Assembly (NCBI GenBank): GCA_041658585.1
Contig: JBAZZX010000004.1
Span: 46,732-110,731, forward strand
DNA length: 64,000 bases
Reading direction: 5' to 3'
DNA from: DYFC01 sp041658585
GTDB taxonomy: Bacteria; Nitrospirota; Thermodesulfovibrionia; Thermodesulfovibrionales; SM23-35
Of the stretch, positions 7,848 through 16,197 are shown piece by piece. The translations under genes and the position numbers were made by a program. Numbering within the stretch: position 1 is the first letter of the stretch; every line of letters starts with the position of its first letter. Under the pieces are notes generated by a model. The model did not search any database and was not told the origin of the DNA. It saw only the letters and a program-made list of their open reading frames with translations.

Positions 7848-9299
7848 CTATGCCCTTAGTTTTTCGATCCCCTTTTTTGCTTTTATATTTCCGGGGTCCA
7901 GTTGCAGGCTCTTCTCAAATGCCTCACGGGCTTTTTTTATCATTCCTTCTCTGCCGTAAATCAATCCGAGGTTTGCATAATGGTCGGCGTTTTCAGGTTC
8001 CAGTTTTATTGCCTGAAGCAACGCATTCTCGGCATCTGCAGCTCTGTTCGGAAGCTTTGTAAGGGCGAGAGCGAGATAGCTCCAATATTTTGCATTACCC
8101 GGTTCTGAATCAACCGTTGAGCTTAAGAGGTCAACGGCATTATGAAAATTTCCATTTTTGAATTCCTCAATCCCCTGTTTGAATATCATGCCGGTATCCG
8201 GTTTGGGCGGAAGGGGCTCCTTTTTCTCTGCAAACGGCACAACGGCAGGCTCCGCTTTTTTCACGGATTCACTCAATATTGCATATGCCTGATTTATAGC
8301 GTCAAACACCGCCGTCAGTTTGTCTTTAAGTGAAGGGTCGGCAACGCTGAAATATCTGTCGGGATGAAACTCTCTTGTCAGACGGTAATAATGTTTTTTT
8401 AATGTGTCCTCATCGGCGTCTTCATCAACATCAAGAAGTTCCCGGGGGCTTTGAAAATCAATCTTCAGGTACATCTCATCGACTTTTCTGATAAGCGTAT
8501 CTTCATCCTCCGAGACCGGCTGAAGTATTTCTTCAAGATCAATGTTTTCATGAGTCTCCACTATTTTTTCAGTTTCCGGCGCTTTTTTTTTCTCTTCGAG
8601 CACTCCTATAGAACAGAGGACATAGAGAATTTTCATGGCTTCAAACGATCCCATCCAGGCGTTATCTATTATCTCTTTTATGGTTTTTCTGCCGTCAACC
8701 AAAGACAGCATTTTCCTATCCTGCTGGTTGAGTTCGACGTCCTGATAAATCGACGCCGGGTCGGAACTGAGCTTTAAGACTATATCCGTAGCAGGCATCT
8801 CATTCCTGATCCTTGTCCAGTTGTCTACCCTTTTTATGCCTTCATAGATAAGGTTTCCTATGCTCATCTTCAGGGTTATGACCTCGTTTGAAGGGATGGC
8901 TCCTTCTATGAATTCATATCCGGCGGTTTCAAGCAGGAAAAGGCTGTAAATGATCTCCTTGACCTGGTATTTTACCCCCCAGAACAAATCCTTTGGCGTG
9001 AGGAATCCGAGTTCGACAAGTATGGCACCCTGCCTTTTCCCGGTCTTTTTCAGGATTTCCACGGATTTGTCATACTGTTCCATGGTAATCTTGCCGGCTT
9101 TCAAAAGCATTTCGCCCAACCGGTCATCTTCGTATGTTGATGAGGCAAACACCGCATCGCCTTTGACAAGAAATACCTTTTTTGTGAACACGGGTGTTTT
9201 TATAACAAGGGTGCCGGATTTTCTGTGCCTGTTGAAATGGATGAGTGTCCTTAGAAGACCGGTTTCTTCGATACTTCCTGTCAAAGGTATTTCATTCAT
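7848..9299 (-). CDS. DUF4388 / J-domain / TPR protein
   Basis: The 483-residue cytoplasmic protein has an N-terminal DUF4388 (PATAN-like) region (SGTLVIKTPVFTKKVFLVKG...GEMLLKAGKIT), a linker, a DnaJ-type J domain with the HPD tripeptide (TREFHPDRYF) around residues 290-350, and C-terminal TPR repeats (NAKYWSYLALAL, DHYANLGLIYG). DUF4388 proteins are usually tied to signalling or gliding/pili regulation in delta- and Nitrospira-type bacteria. The J domain implies recruitment of DnaK. Its start overlaps the AMMECR1 gene stop by 4 bases, so the two are co-transcribed. Confidence 0.8.
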   Translation of the reverse strand: MNEIPLTGSIEETGLLRTLIHFNRHRKSGTLVIKTPVFTKKVFLVKGDAVFASSTYEDDRLGEMLLKAGKITMEQYDKSVEILKKTGKRQGAILVELGFLTPKDLFWGVKYQVKEIIYSLFLLETAGYEFIEGAIPSNEVITLKMSIGNLIYEGIKRVDNWTRIRNEMPATDIVLKLSSDPASIYQDVELNQQDRKMLSLVDGRKTIKEIIDNAWMGSFEAMKILYVLCSIGVLEEKKKAPETEKIVETHENIDLEEILQPVSEDEDTLIRKVDEMYLKIDFQSPRELLDVDEDADEDTLKKHYYRLTREFHPDRYFSVADPSLKDKLTAVFDAINQAYAILSESVKKAEPAVVPFAEKKEPLPPKPDTGMIFKQGIEEFKNGNFHNAVDLLSSTVDSEPGNAKYWSYLALALTKLPNRAADAENALLQAIKLEPENADHYANLGLIYGREGMIKKAREAFEKSLQLDPGNIKAKKGIEKLRA

Positions 9300-9802
9300 C
9301 GGTATCTCTTGACCTCAAATCTGTAAATCTCCGTTTCTTCACCGGGAAGAATGCCTGCCTTCATTTTTGTTATGCGTATCTGCTCTTCGACGGTGTCAAC
9401 CCCTTCAAGGTCCGGCAGGAGAAGTCCCCTGCTGAATCCGCTTACGACAATTATACCGTATTTCCTGGGATCAAGCTCACCGGCATGCTTAATTTTCTCG
9501 GGGCTGCTTAGTACATCGACCGAATAGGCAAGTTCATCAAGTTCATCTTCGCGGACGGGAGGAAAGCGCGGGTCTTTTGTAGCTGCGGATATAGCGTTGC
9601 TTATGGTTTCCATTACTACGGAGTCACGGCATGGTGAATAAGTCCCGATACAGCCTCTAAGTTCCCCGTGTTTTTTGAGAGATACAAAAACGCCGGCCTT
9701 TCCGTGAACTTCAGGCGGCAGGTTGTCCGGCGGGTTGATTATCCTGTTTTCCCTGATGAATGTTTCTATGCTTTTTTTTGCAAGTTCGACAATCGGATGC
9801 AT
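9296..9802 (-). CDS. AMMECR1-domain protein (AmmeMemoRadiSam system protein A)
   Basis: The 168-residue protein carries the AMMECR1 hallmark LRGCIGTYSP and the conserved KDPRFPPV and LSSPEKI segments. In bacteria this domain commonly occurs with a Memo-like protein and a radical SAM enzyme; neither is visible in this window. Biochemical role is unproven. It sits between the prenyl synthase and the DUF4388 gene on the same strand with almost no spacing. Confidence 0.88.
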   Translation of the reverse strand: MHPIVELAKKSIETFIRENRIINPPDNLPPEVHGKAGVFVSLKKHGELRGCIGTYSPCRDSVVMETISNAISAATKDPRFPPVREDELDELAYSVDVLSSPEKIKHAGELDPRKYGIIVVSGFSRGLLLPDLEGVDTVEEQIRITKMKAGILPGEETEIYRFEVKRYR

Positions 9803-10777
9803 CTATTTTTTTCTCAGCAGTGTATAGTCTGCTATGGTGAAAAGGGCTTCCTTTGCAGGAGAATCCGGAAAAACGGCCAGTTCATTCTTTGCTTCAGAGA
9901 TAAGCCGCTTCGCTTTCTTTAAAGAGAGGTCAATCGTGTTATATCGTTTAAACAATTTCAGTATCTTCTTCAGGCCGCTTATTTTAAAACTTCCCTTGAT
10001 GATAGCCTTGATCTCTTTAAGTTCATTTTCCGAAGCGGCTTTCAAAAGGTAAATAAGAGGGACCGTTATTTTGCCTTCTTTGAGATCTTTACCGAGACGC
10101 TTGCCGAGTTCAGCCTCGTCTGCCATATAATCGAGTATATCATCCGCCATTTGAAATGCAATGCCTGTTTTCCTGCCGAAATTTGCGAGCGCTCTCTCCC
10201 GGTCCTCTGTTACTGAACCAAGGATTGCTCCGATTCTGCAGGCGGCGGAGATTAAATCGGCAGTCTTCCCCGTGATTATATTAAGGTATTCCTCTTCGGT
10301 AATATCCGGGTCCGCTGTTTTTAAAAGCTGGAGTATCTCAGCCTCTGTCATCCTTGTTGTGGCCTCGGAGAGGGATTCCATGATCTTCTGGCTTTTCTGC
10401 AGAACAGCGAGCCTCAGCGCATTGGAATAGAGGTAATCGCCGACGAGTATTACGACCTGATTGCCCCATATAGCATGGGCTGGCGTCTTGCCCCTTCTGA
10501 TGTCGGCGCCGTCAATCACATCGTCATGCAGCAGAGACGCCGTATGGATCGATTCGACAATAGCCGCAAGCAGATAACGCGCATCATTACGACATCCTGA
10601 TAATTCGGCGCTCAGCAACAGAATTAACGGTCTGAGCCTTTTTCCTCCGCCGTCTAAAATATGCTTGCCGATTATTGGTATGTTGAAGACAGGGCTCTTA
10701 AAAAGGTCTCTTATTCTGTCTTCAACAATTTTCAGGTCATTTTCATAAGAGGTAAAGATTTTATCGAGATGCATCAT
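9803..10777 (-). CDS. Polyprenyl diphosphate synthase (trans, long chain)
   Basis: The 324-residue isoprenoid chain elongase has both Asp-rich motifs: LLHDDVIDGADIRRG (first, DDxxD) and QMADDILDYMAD (second). The KRLRP and GGGKRLRPL region is also present. The length fits octaprenyl/heptaprenyl synthases of the IspB/HepT type, making quinone side chains from IPP and an allylic diphosphate. Chain length cannot be read with certainty. Its last codon abuts the AMMECR1 gene. Confidence 0.9.
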   Translation of the reverse strand: MMHLDKIFTSYENDLKIVEDRIRDLFKSPVFNIPIIGKHILDGGGKRLRPLILLLSAELSGCRNDARYLLAAIVESIHTASLLHDDVIDGADIRRGKTPAHAIWGNQVVILVGDYLYSNALRLAVLQKSQKIMESLSEATTRMTEAEILQLLKTADPDITEEEYLNIITGKTADLISAACRIGAILGSVTEDRERALANFGRKTGIAFQMADDILDYMADEAELGKRLGKDLKEGKITVPLIYLLKAASENELKEIKAIIKGSFKISGLKKILKLFKRYNTIDLSLKKAKRLISEAKNELAVFPDSPAKEALFTIADYTLLRKK

Positions 10778-10850
10778 TAATGGTAGGCCGGCTTTCGATT
10801 CAAAGTCAAGGGTAACATATTTCTTTTACCCAAAACTACGGATGCCCAAA

Positions 10851-10890
10851 ATGAAGACTCCCCGCCGCAGAGACGGCGGGGGGTCTTCAT
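10851..10890. repeat. Strong GC-rich hairpin in a divergent intergenic region
   Basis: ATGAAGAC-t-CCCCGCCG is mirrored by CGGCGGGG-g-GTCTTCAT around a six-base loop. The two flanking genes diverge, so it is not an ordinary terminator of either. The flanks also share partial inverted similarity. It is likely a dispersed palindromic element or a divider between two promoters. Confidence 0.6.
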
Positions 10891-10984
10891 TTGAGTAAAA
10901 CTACTTTGAAAAGCTGCGATCATAACGGTATAATATCGAAACAATTATTGTTTTCAATCAAAAAGGAAATTGACGGTTTCGTAA

Positions 10985-11278
10985 ATGCAAAAAAAAGAAA
11001 ATAATCAGATAATGCGGGATTTCCGGTTGCGCCTGAACCGTCAACTCCTCGCTATGGCGCTAACCCTGTTTCTTCTCTTGTTTCTTGTTTTGGTCTATAA
11101 GCGCACCGATATTTTCGGAGAATTCTCAAAGAACAATATTATTGCATTGCAGATCATTCTCATCGGCGTATTTATCGGATTTAGCGCCATTAACTGGAGA
11201 TGCCCCTCATGCAATAAATATCTTGGCGGCGATATAAACAAACGTATTTGCAAAAAATGCGGAATTAGATTGCAATAA
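10985..11278 (+). CDS. Small membrane protein with C-terminal zinc ribbon
   Basis: The 97-residue product has a basic N-terminus, two hydrophobic segments (about residues 21-38 and 50-66) and a C-terminal four-cysteine ribbon, CPSCNKYLGG and CKKCGIRL. The topology suggests a zinc ribbon on the cytoplasmic face. No function can be assigned. It is followed after 13 bases by the HNH nuclease gene. Confidence 0.6.
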   Translation: MQKKENNQIMRDFRLRLNRQLLAMALTLFLLLFLVLVYKRTDIFGEFSKNNIIALQIILIGVFIGFSAINWRCPSCNKYLGGDINKRICKKCGIRLQ

Positions 11279-11291
11279 CGGAGGTCATTTT

Positions 11292-11633
11292 ATGGGAAGC
11301 AGACAGCGAATAAAACTCAGGAAACCTCAACTGAAAAAATCTGCCGGGGACAAAACAGTTGCCGAGATCGTCAGAGAATTAAAGGAAGGCGCCGCCGCTG
11401 ACTCCAGTTACAGAGAACAATCTCTGAAAATACACGGTCTGATCTGCGCCAAATGCGGGAGAGACTTTGATATCAAAGATCGGAATCTTCTTACCGTACA
11501 CCATAAAGACGGGAATCACCGGAACAATCCGTATGACGGATCTAACTGGGAGAATCTCTGTATTTATTGTCATGACGACGAGCATAGCAGAGGGCTTCTT
11601 GGAGATTACCTGAAAGGGAAGGCCGGGGGTTAA
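11292..11633 (+). CDS. HNH nuclease family protein (YajD-like)
   Basis: The 113-residue protein has the HNH core with a structural zinc: CAKCGRDF, then LTVHHKDGNHRNN (catalytic His), then NWENLCIYCHDDEHSR. The size and motif spacing match YajD-type small HNH endonucleases, whose biological role is unclear. RBS GGAGG lies before the ATG. Its 3' end overlaps the greB gene on the other strand by 4 bases. Confidence 0.85.
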   Translation: MGSRQRIKLRKPQLKKSAGDKTVAEIVRELKEGAAADSSYREQSLKIHGLICAKCGRDFDIKDRNLLTVHHKDGNHRNNPYDGSNWENLCIYCHDDEHSRGLLGDYLKGKAGG

Positions 11634-12124
11634 TAATGGACGGATAGCACGACAAAAGCGGTTGTGCCGTTCGGTCTGTTCACAACAACTTCGTCACCCT
11701 CTGTTTTGCGTAGCAATGCCTTTGCCATGGGTGAATCAACGCTGATAAAATTCTTTTCAGGATCGGTTTCATCAGGACCGACAATGCGATATCGGTAAAC
11801 GTTCCCATCGGCGTCTTCAAGTTCAACCCATGCGCCAAAAAATACCTTTGAAGTATCATCAGGTATCCTGTCCACGACTACTAAATCCTGCAATCTCTTT
11901 GCAAGAAAGCGTATACGGGAGTCAATCTGTCGCAACTGCTTCTTGCCATAAATATACTCTGCGTTCTCGGAACGGTCTCCCATGGCGGCAGCTTCGGCAA
12001 CCGCCTGGGTAACCTGCGGGCGTTTGATCTTCCATAGATATGAAAGCTCTTCGCTTAAATGCTTGTGCCCTTCAGGTGTGATATATGGCGAGATATTTGT
12101 TTTATTAAGAGACGGCTTTGGCAT
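11630..12124 (-). CDS. greB: Transcription elongation factor GreB
   Basis: GreB rescues backtracked RNA polymerase by stimulating transcript cleavage. The N-terminal coiled coil includes ITPEGHKHLSEELSYLW and MGDRSENAEYIYGKKQLRQID (the acidic tip residues are in GDRSENAEY). The C-terminal FKBP-like domain includes VDSPMAKALL and GDEVVV. I start it at the ATG at 12124 with CGGAGA upstream; an ATG at 12139 adds five residues. It overlaps the dusB 3' end by 20 bases. Confidence 0.92.
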   Translation of the reverse strand: MPKPSLNKTNISPYITPEGHKHLSEELSYLWKIKRPQVTQAVAEAAAMGDRSENAEYIYGKKQLRQIDSRIRFLAKRLQDLVVVDRIPDDTSKVFFGAWVELEDADGNVYRYRIVGPDETDPEKNFISVDSPMAKALLRKTEGDEVVVNRPNGTTAFVVLSVHY

Positions 12125-13082
12125 ATTTCTCCGCTTCATCTATCAATTGCAGCATATCATTACAAACGACTGCGTGGAACGCCCTGCTTTTCAGCTCCTT
12201 TACCGCCATCCCCCTCATATACCATGAAAAAAATTTCCGGAAGAGTATGACGCCGTTCTTCTCACCGTGGAATTCGATAATTAAAGCAAGATGCTCTTTC
12301 ATTATTCGGGTTATTTCAAAAACATCGGGCCTGCATGGCGCTGTTCCACTCTGCAGATACCCGACAGTCTCACGGAATATCCAGGGATTGCCGAGCGCTC
12401 CCCTTGCTATGGCTACGCCATCGCACCCTGTTTCATTAAACAGTTTTCCGATGAGGCTTGGCGTCAGCGCATCTCCGCTTGCGATTACGGGTATCCGAAG
12501 GGCTTCTTTTACTTTCCGTATTACATTGTAATCAACCGTTCCCCTGTATCCCTGCATCCTCGTCCTGCCGTGAATAAACAGTCCGCTCACGCCGGCATCC
12601 TGCGCACGGAGGGCGATATCTACCGCATTAACGGATGTCTCATCCCAGCCTGAACGTATTTTGACTGTGACAGGCAAGACGGTATTTTCGACAATTACCT
12701 TCATGATGTTTTGCAGCTTCACGGGTTCCCTGAGCAGACCGGCCCCTTCCATTTTTGATACAACCTTGTTTACCGGACATGCTGCGTTGAAATCTATTAT
12801 GTCGAAAGCATTTCCCGATATAATAATATTCAGCGCCATTTTGATTATCTCGGGATCGCTTCCGACGATCTGAATGCCCAAAGGTCTCTCGTCCATGGTT
12901 GAAGAAAGCATTTTCAATGTATTTTTATTTTTGCGTACCAGGGAGTTGGCGCTTATCATCTCGGTGAATGCGAGCCCGCATCCGAAAGACCTGTTGATCA
13001 GGCGGAAGGGCAGGTCGCTTATCCCGGACATAGGGGCAAGGACAAGCGGAGAAACAACCGTTAGATTTCCGATTGAAAGCAC
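12105..13082 (-). CDS. dusB: tRNA-dihydrouridine synthase (DusB type)
   Basis: This 325-residue FMN-dependent enzyme reduces uridines in the tRNA D-loop. Visible signatures are LAPMSGISDLPFR, FNAACPVNKVV with the catalytic Cys, VKIRSGWD, FIHGRTRMQGYRG, PVIASGDALTP and GVAIARGALGNPWIF. The length is normal. It is the first gene of a two-gene unit with greB on the minus strand. Confidence 0.95.
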   Translation of the reverse strand: MLSIGNLTVVSPLVLAPMSGISDLPFRLINRSFGCGLAFTEMISANSLVRKNKNTLKMLSSTMDERPLGIQIVGSDPEIIKMALNIIISGNAFDIIDFNAACPVNKVVSKMEGAGLLREPVKLQNIMKVIVENTVLPVTVKIRSGWDETSVNAVDIALRAQDAGVSGLFIHGRTRMQGYRGTVDYNVIRKVKEALRIPVIASGDALTPSLIGKLFNETGCDGVAIARGALGNPWIFRETVGYLQSGTAPCRPDVFEITRIMKEHLALIIEFHGEKNGVILFRKFFSWYMRGMAVKELKSRAFHAVVCNDMLQLIDEAEKYAKAVS

Positions 13083-13141
13083 TATGGATTATTATACCTT
13101 AGAGGAATACAATAAGAATCCGTGATAAAGATTCCGCGCCC

Positions 13142-13169
13142 TTGACGAAATATATATATTATGTTAAAG
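13142..13169 (+). promoter_or_regulatory. Promoter of csp
   Basis: TTGACG (13142-13147) is followed after 17 bases by TAAAGT. The AT-rich spacer and the downstream sequence align well with the promoter of the leader at 19733-19925, which has TTGATT and GATAAT at the corresponding places. Confidence 0.5.
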
Positions 13170-13171
13170 TA

Positions 13172-13284
13172 AATCTGAATTTTAGAAGTTTTTGCGATTG
13201 CATAGGCTACAAAGACTTTTGACTTTGTGGCCTTTTTTCTTGAGGCCTTCTGAGATTTAGTTTAAAGATAAGGAGGTAAAAGAA
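13172..13284 (+). ncRNA. csp 5' leader with conserved box and terminator-like hairpin
   Basis: The leader begins with a box TTTAGAAGTTTTTG. It then has a 10-bp hairpin at 13205-13232 (GGCTACAAAG / CTTTGTGGCC, loop ACTTTTGA) followed by six T. It ends in AAGGAGG before the csp ATG. The box, the stem sequence, the loop and the T-run recur upstream of the gene at 19934. As drawn the hairpin is an intrinsic terminator, so it may act as an attenuator. Cold-shock genes in other bacteria use long structured 5' UTRs; the mechanism here is inference. Confidence 0.6.
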
Positions 13285-13485
13285 ATGGCACAAGGAACAG
13301 TGAAGTGGTTTAATGAGAGCAAAGGTTTTGGCTTTATTACGAGTGATGACGGCAGTGAAGCTTTTGTTCACCACACATCAATCCAGGGAAGCGGATTCAA
13401 GACCCTTGCCGAAGGTGACAAAGTCAGCTTTGACACTGAAAAGGGCCCGAAAGGTCCCAAGGCGATCAATGTTGTTAAACTATAA
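13285..13485 (+). CDS. Cold-shock protein (CspA family)
   Basis: The 66-residue single cold-shock domain has both nucleic-acid-binding motifs, KGFGFIT (RNP1) and EAFVHHTSI (RNP2), and the usual TVKWFNESKGF start. It binds single-stranded RNA as a chaperone. It is preceded by a long structured leader and AAGGAGG, and followed by a strong terminator. The next genes are the Cys-containing unknown protein and rhlE, which together look like a cold-shock cluster. Confidence 0.97.
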   Translation: MAQGTVKWFNESKGFGFITSDDGSEAFVHHTSIQGSGFKTLAEGDKVSFDTEKGPKGPKAINVVKL

Positions 13486-13494
13486 TTAGTTGTG

Positions 13495-13525
13495 AAAGGC
13501 TCCTTCCTAAGGGAGGGAGCCTTTT
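13495..13525 (+). terminator. Intrinsic terminator after csp
   Basis: AAAGGCTCC...GGAGCCTTTT forms a stem around a short CTAA loop and is followed by T residues. It lies 10 bases after the csp stop and just before the ribosome-binding site of the next gene, so readthrough may set that gene's expression. Confidence 0.8.
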
Positions 13526-13539
13526 CATTTGGGAGGGAC

Positions 13540-13911
13540 ATGAATAACAGTATAAACAGCAGAAAGAATGCGGCAAGGACGGAAAGGCTCCAGAGGAGAC
13601 TTGACGCAGGCTTTGTGGCTGCGCAATTCCCCGAGGTTGCAAGCATTGTAATAAGCATGATCTACAATCAGAAGGGAATAAAAGAATCATTGCCGCGCAC
13701 CGTTAATTTCTTCCCCGGCAGTTATGCTTTTTTCAGAGTAAACTGCCTGAGCAAGGAATGTGTTGATGGCGGATTCGACCTTACGCAAGTTATCACCGGG
13801 ATGGTCGGAAAACGCAAAGTGGCCGCAAAGGGAGAACTCAGTTGCGAAGGCAACGGCTCTTCCGCCGAACACTCGGCTATTGTCTACGAAGTTTCCATAC
13901 AATATACGTAA
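13540..13911 (+). CDS. Unknown cysteine-containing protein, family shared with 19934-20311
   Basis: I start it at the ATG at 13540 with GGGAGGG seven bases upstream; the frame is open back to 13492 but that part contains the csp terminator. The 123-residue product has a basic N-terminal helix and a core with C69, C74 and C102 in the pattern CLxxxCxDGGFDL ... GELSC, then EHS near the end. It is clearly homologous over its whole length to the 125-residue product at 19934. Three conserved cysteines suggest metal or disulfide chemistry. I do not recognise the family. Confidence 0.75.
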   Translation: MNNSINSRKNAARTERLQRRLDAGFVAAQFPEVASIVISMIYNQKGIKESLPRTVNFFPGSYAFFRVNCLSKECVDGGFDLTQVITGMVGKRKVAAKGELSCEGNGSSAEHSAIVYEVSIQYT

Positions 13912-14137
13912 TACTATTGCCCTGTTATTTTACGATCAATTGATATCCTTCCGTCCTTTTCCGTTATCGGCTCCCAAAGAGACATGAAAATGGCGTCATT
14001 TTATCAGGGAAAAATATTATGAGAACACGGAGAAACCCATAGTATTTATAGTATTTCAATTTATTAACTTATCCTCCGAGTCCTTAGTGTTTTAGAATTG
14101 CTAAGTCTATGTACAATTATTCAAGAAAGAAGGAAAC

Positions 14138-15490
14138 ATGAGTTTTAATTCGTTCAATCTTCATCCTCAAATTGCCGCCGGCGTCAAGGCGCTCGGCTAT
14201 TATACGCCAACCCCCATCCAGATCCGGGCCATCCCGCCGGTCATGCAAGGACACGACGTTATGGGCCTTGCACAGACAGGAACAGGCAAAACAGCGGCCT
14301 TTGTACTGCCTATTCTGGAGCGCCTGTTAAATGGATCGCGAGGACTTATCCGCGCCCTCATCATTGCGCCGACACGCGAACTGGCAGAGCAGATAAACAC
14401 ATCTATTGCCGATCTGGGCCGCCGGACGCGACTGCGCAGTCTAACGATCTACGGCGGCGTAGCGATAAACGCGCAGATATATAAACTCCGCGCCGGTGTA
14501 GAGATAGTCGTTGCCTGTCCGGGCCGTCTGCTTGACCATATCGGTCAGGGCACTATAAACCTGTCGAATCTGGAGGTGCTTGTGCTTGACGAGGCTGACC
14601 GGATGTTTGATATGGGCTTCCTGCCTGATATCCGGAAGATCATCAAACACCTGCCGGCAAAACGCCAGACCCTGCTTTTTTCGGCAACCATGCCCGATGA
14701 CATCCGGCGACTGGCCAACGATACCCTTAGCGCGCCTATTACAGTGCAGGTGGACCATGCCGCGCCTGCAAGCACTGTTGCGCACGCGCTTTATCCTGTT
14801 GAGCAGCACCTCAAAACCGCGCTTTTAATCGAGCTGTTGCGTCATACCGATACGGAATCGGTGCTGATCTTTACGCGCACCAAGCACCGCGCCAAGCGTG
14901 TGGGGCAGCAATTAGAAAAGGCCGGCTACCGGGCGGCGTCGCTGCAGGGCAACCTGTCGCAGAACAGACGCCAGGAGGCCCTTGACGGCTTCCGTAACGG
15001 TTCATATCAGGTGCTTGTTGCAACCGATATTGCGGCACGAGGCATAGATGTATCGAGCATATCCCATGTCATTAACTATGACATGCCGGATACCGTAGAT
15101 GCATATACTCACAGGATAGGACGAACGGGCCGGGCCGCAAAGACCGGCGACGCCTTTACCTTTATTACCCGTGAAGACGAAGATATGGTGCAAAGCATTG
15201 AACGCATTCTCGGAGAAAAGGTGGAGCGCCGCATATTGCAGGACTTTGAGTATAAGAAGCCGAAACCGGCGCGCGATAACGAGTTTGCACGTCCGCCGCG
15301 TGAGCCGCAGCGCCGCAGGGAAGGGAAAAAGCCGGAGCCATCCATGGCTTGTACCGCCGCCGCTGTCCCTCAAAAAAGGCGTCAGGTACAGCCGGCAATT
15401 GCAGCCGTTCATCGAAGCTCCGTTCCCAAACGCTTGTCCAACTCAACAACGCGCAAGTTCAGGACTCATAAACCCGGTAAAGGTCGCTGA
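14138..15490 (+). CDS. rhlE: DEAD-box RNA helicase, RhlE type
   Basis: This 450-residue ATP-dependent RNA helicase remodels RNA, often in ribosome assembly and cold adaptation. The motifs run in order: GYYTPTPIQ (Q motif), AQTGTGKT (I), PTRELAEQ (Ia), VLDEADRMFD (II, DEAD), FSATMP (III), VLIFTRTKHRAK (IV), VATDIAARGIDV (V) and HRIGRTGRAAKTG (VI). A basic low-complexity tail follows. AGAAGGAA precedes the ATG. It is richer in GC than its neighbours, especially at third positions, which could reflect transfer or expression bias. Confidence 0.95.
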   Translation: MSFNSFNLHPQIAAGVKALGYYTPTPIQIRAIPPVMQGHDVMGLAQTGTGKTAAFVLPILERLLNGSRGLIRALIIAPTRELAEQINTSIADLGRRTRLRSLTIYGGVAINAQIYKLRAGVEIVVACPGRLLDHIGQGTINLSNLEVLVLDEADRMFDMGFLPDIRKIIKHLPAKRQTLLFSATMPDDIRRLANDTLSAPITVQVDHAAPASTVAHALYPVEQHLKTALLIELLRHTDTESVLIFTRTKHRAKRVGQQLEKAGYRAASLQGNLSQNRRQEALDGFRNGSYQVLVATDIAARGIDVSSISHVINYDMPDTVDAYTHRIGRTGRAAKTGDAFTFITREDEDMVQSIERILGEKVERRILQDFEYKKPKPARDNEFARPPREPQRRREGKKPEPSMACTAAAVPQKRRQVQPAIAAVHRSSVPKRLSNSTTRKFRTHKPGKGR

Positions 15491-15504
15491 GAACATCGCT
15501 ATTT

Positions 15505-16197
15505 TCAACTATGACTTATTTTTCTTTTGAGCCAATTTTCAACGAAAGACGCAATTTGTAATTCCACTGAATGCGGTATATCAATAAACCTGACCCCGTA
15601 TTCTTTGAGGCCGTTTTCTTTTTCATGGATTCTCATAATCTCTCCATCGGCTACAATTCGAATCGAGTTTGGAAGAAAAAAAGAGCATGTTAGCTTATCG
15701 CCCTTGCTAAAAATAACGTCTGTTTCGAGAAGTAAACCTGATGAACTTATGTTTTTTGAAGCGCAGAAAACGTGCGCTGCCTTGATGTCGTCCATATTGA
15801 CTACCTTGACGATAACTCTGTAGCGCGTCCTTTCCGAAACATTAAGAAGCCTTGAGACTTTCCATAAAAACGCTGCCGGAGATATTGGCTGCGTTATATA
15901 ATCGCTCGCTCCGCATCTCAGGCATCTTTCAATGTCCGAAAGATTTTCCGAACAGACAATTAGTATTGAGACCACCTTGAGAACTTCGTCCCCTCGTATA
16001 AGCGAACATAGCCGCTCACAGCTTAAATCAGTGTAATCAAGCGTGATTATGATAAGGTTTGCTCTTTCCTTCCTGTGAATGTCGAGCGCTTCCTGTGCCG
16101 ATTTAATATAAAATACTTTATTGTCGTGTCCGGCAATCAGGTTTACATGCTGCTCGATGAACTCCTTCAGAGAATCAGCGATAATTATTTTTTTCAT
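15505..16197 (-). CDS. Receiver-PilZ response regulator
   Basis: The 230-residue protein has an N-terminal receiver domain (MKKIIIADSLKEF, ITLDYTDLSCE with a candidate phospho-Asp, GASDYITQPISP) and a C-terminal PilZ domain. The PilZ part has the c-di-GMP binding pattern RTRYRVIV ... NISSSGLLLE. It could join phosphorylation and c-di-GMP signals. I chose the ATG at 16197 because GAGGG lies upstream; an ATG at 16212 is possible. Its start overlaps the methyltransferase gene by 23 bases. Confidence 0.82.
   Translation of the reverse strand: MKKIIIADSLKEFIEQHVNLIAGHDNKVFYIKSAQEALDIHRKERANLIIITLDYTDLSCERLCSLIRGDEVLKVVSILIVCSENLSDIERCLRCGASDYITQPISPAAFLWKVSRLLNVSERTRYRVIVKVVNMDDIKAAHVFCASKNISSSGLLLETDVIFSKGDKLTCSFFLPNSIRIVADGEIMRIHEKENGLKEYGVRFIDIPHSVELQIASFVENWLKRKISHS

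Noticed and set aside
12118..12653. Open frames on the plus strand opposite dusB
   Set aside because: They are shadows of the dusB reading frame with no ribosome-binding sites or conserved motifs.
13205..13232. A c-di-GMP (GEMM) riboswitch in the csp leader
   Set aside because: The conserved GEMM core sequences are not present; only a simple hairpin with a T-run is seen.
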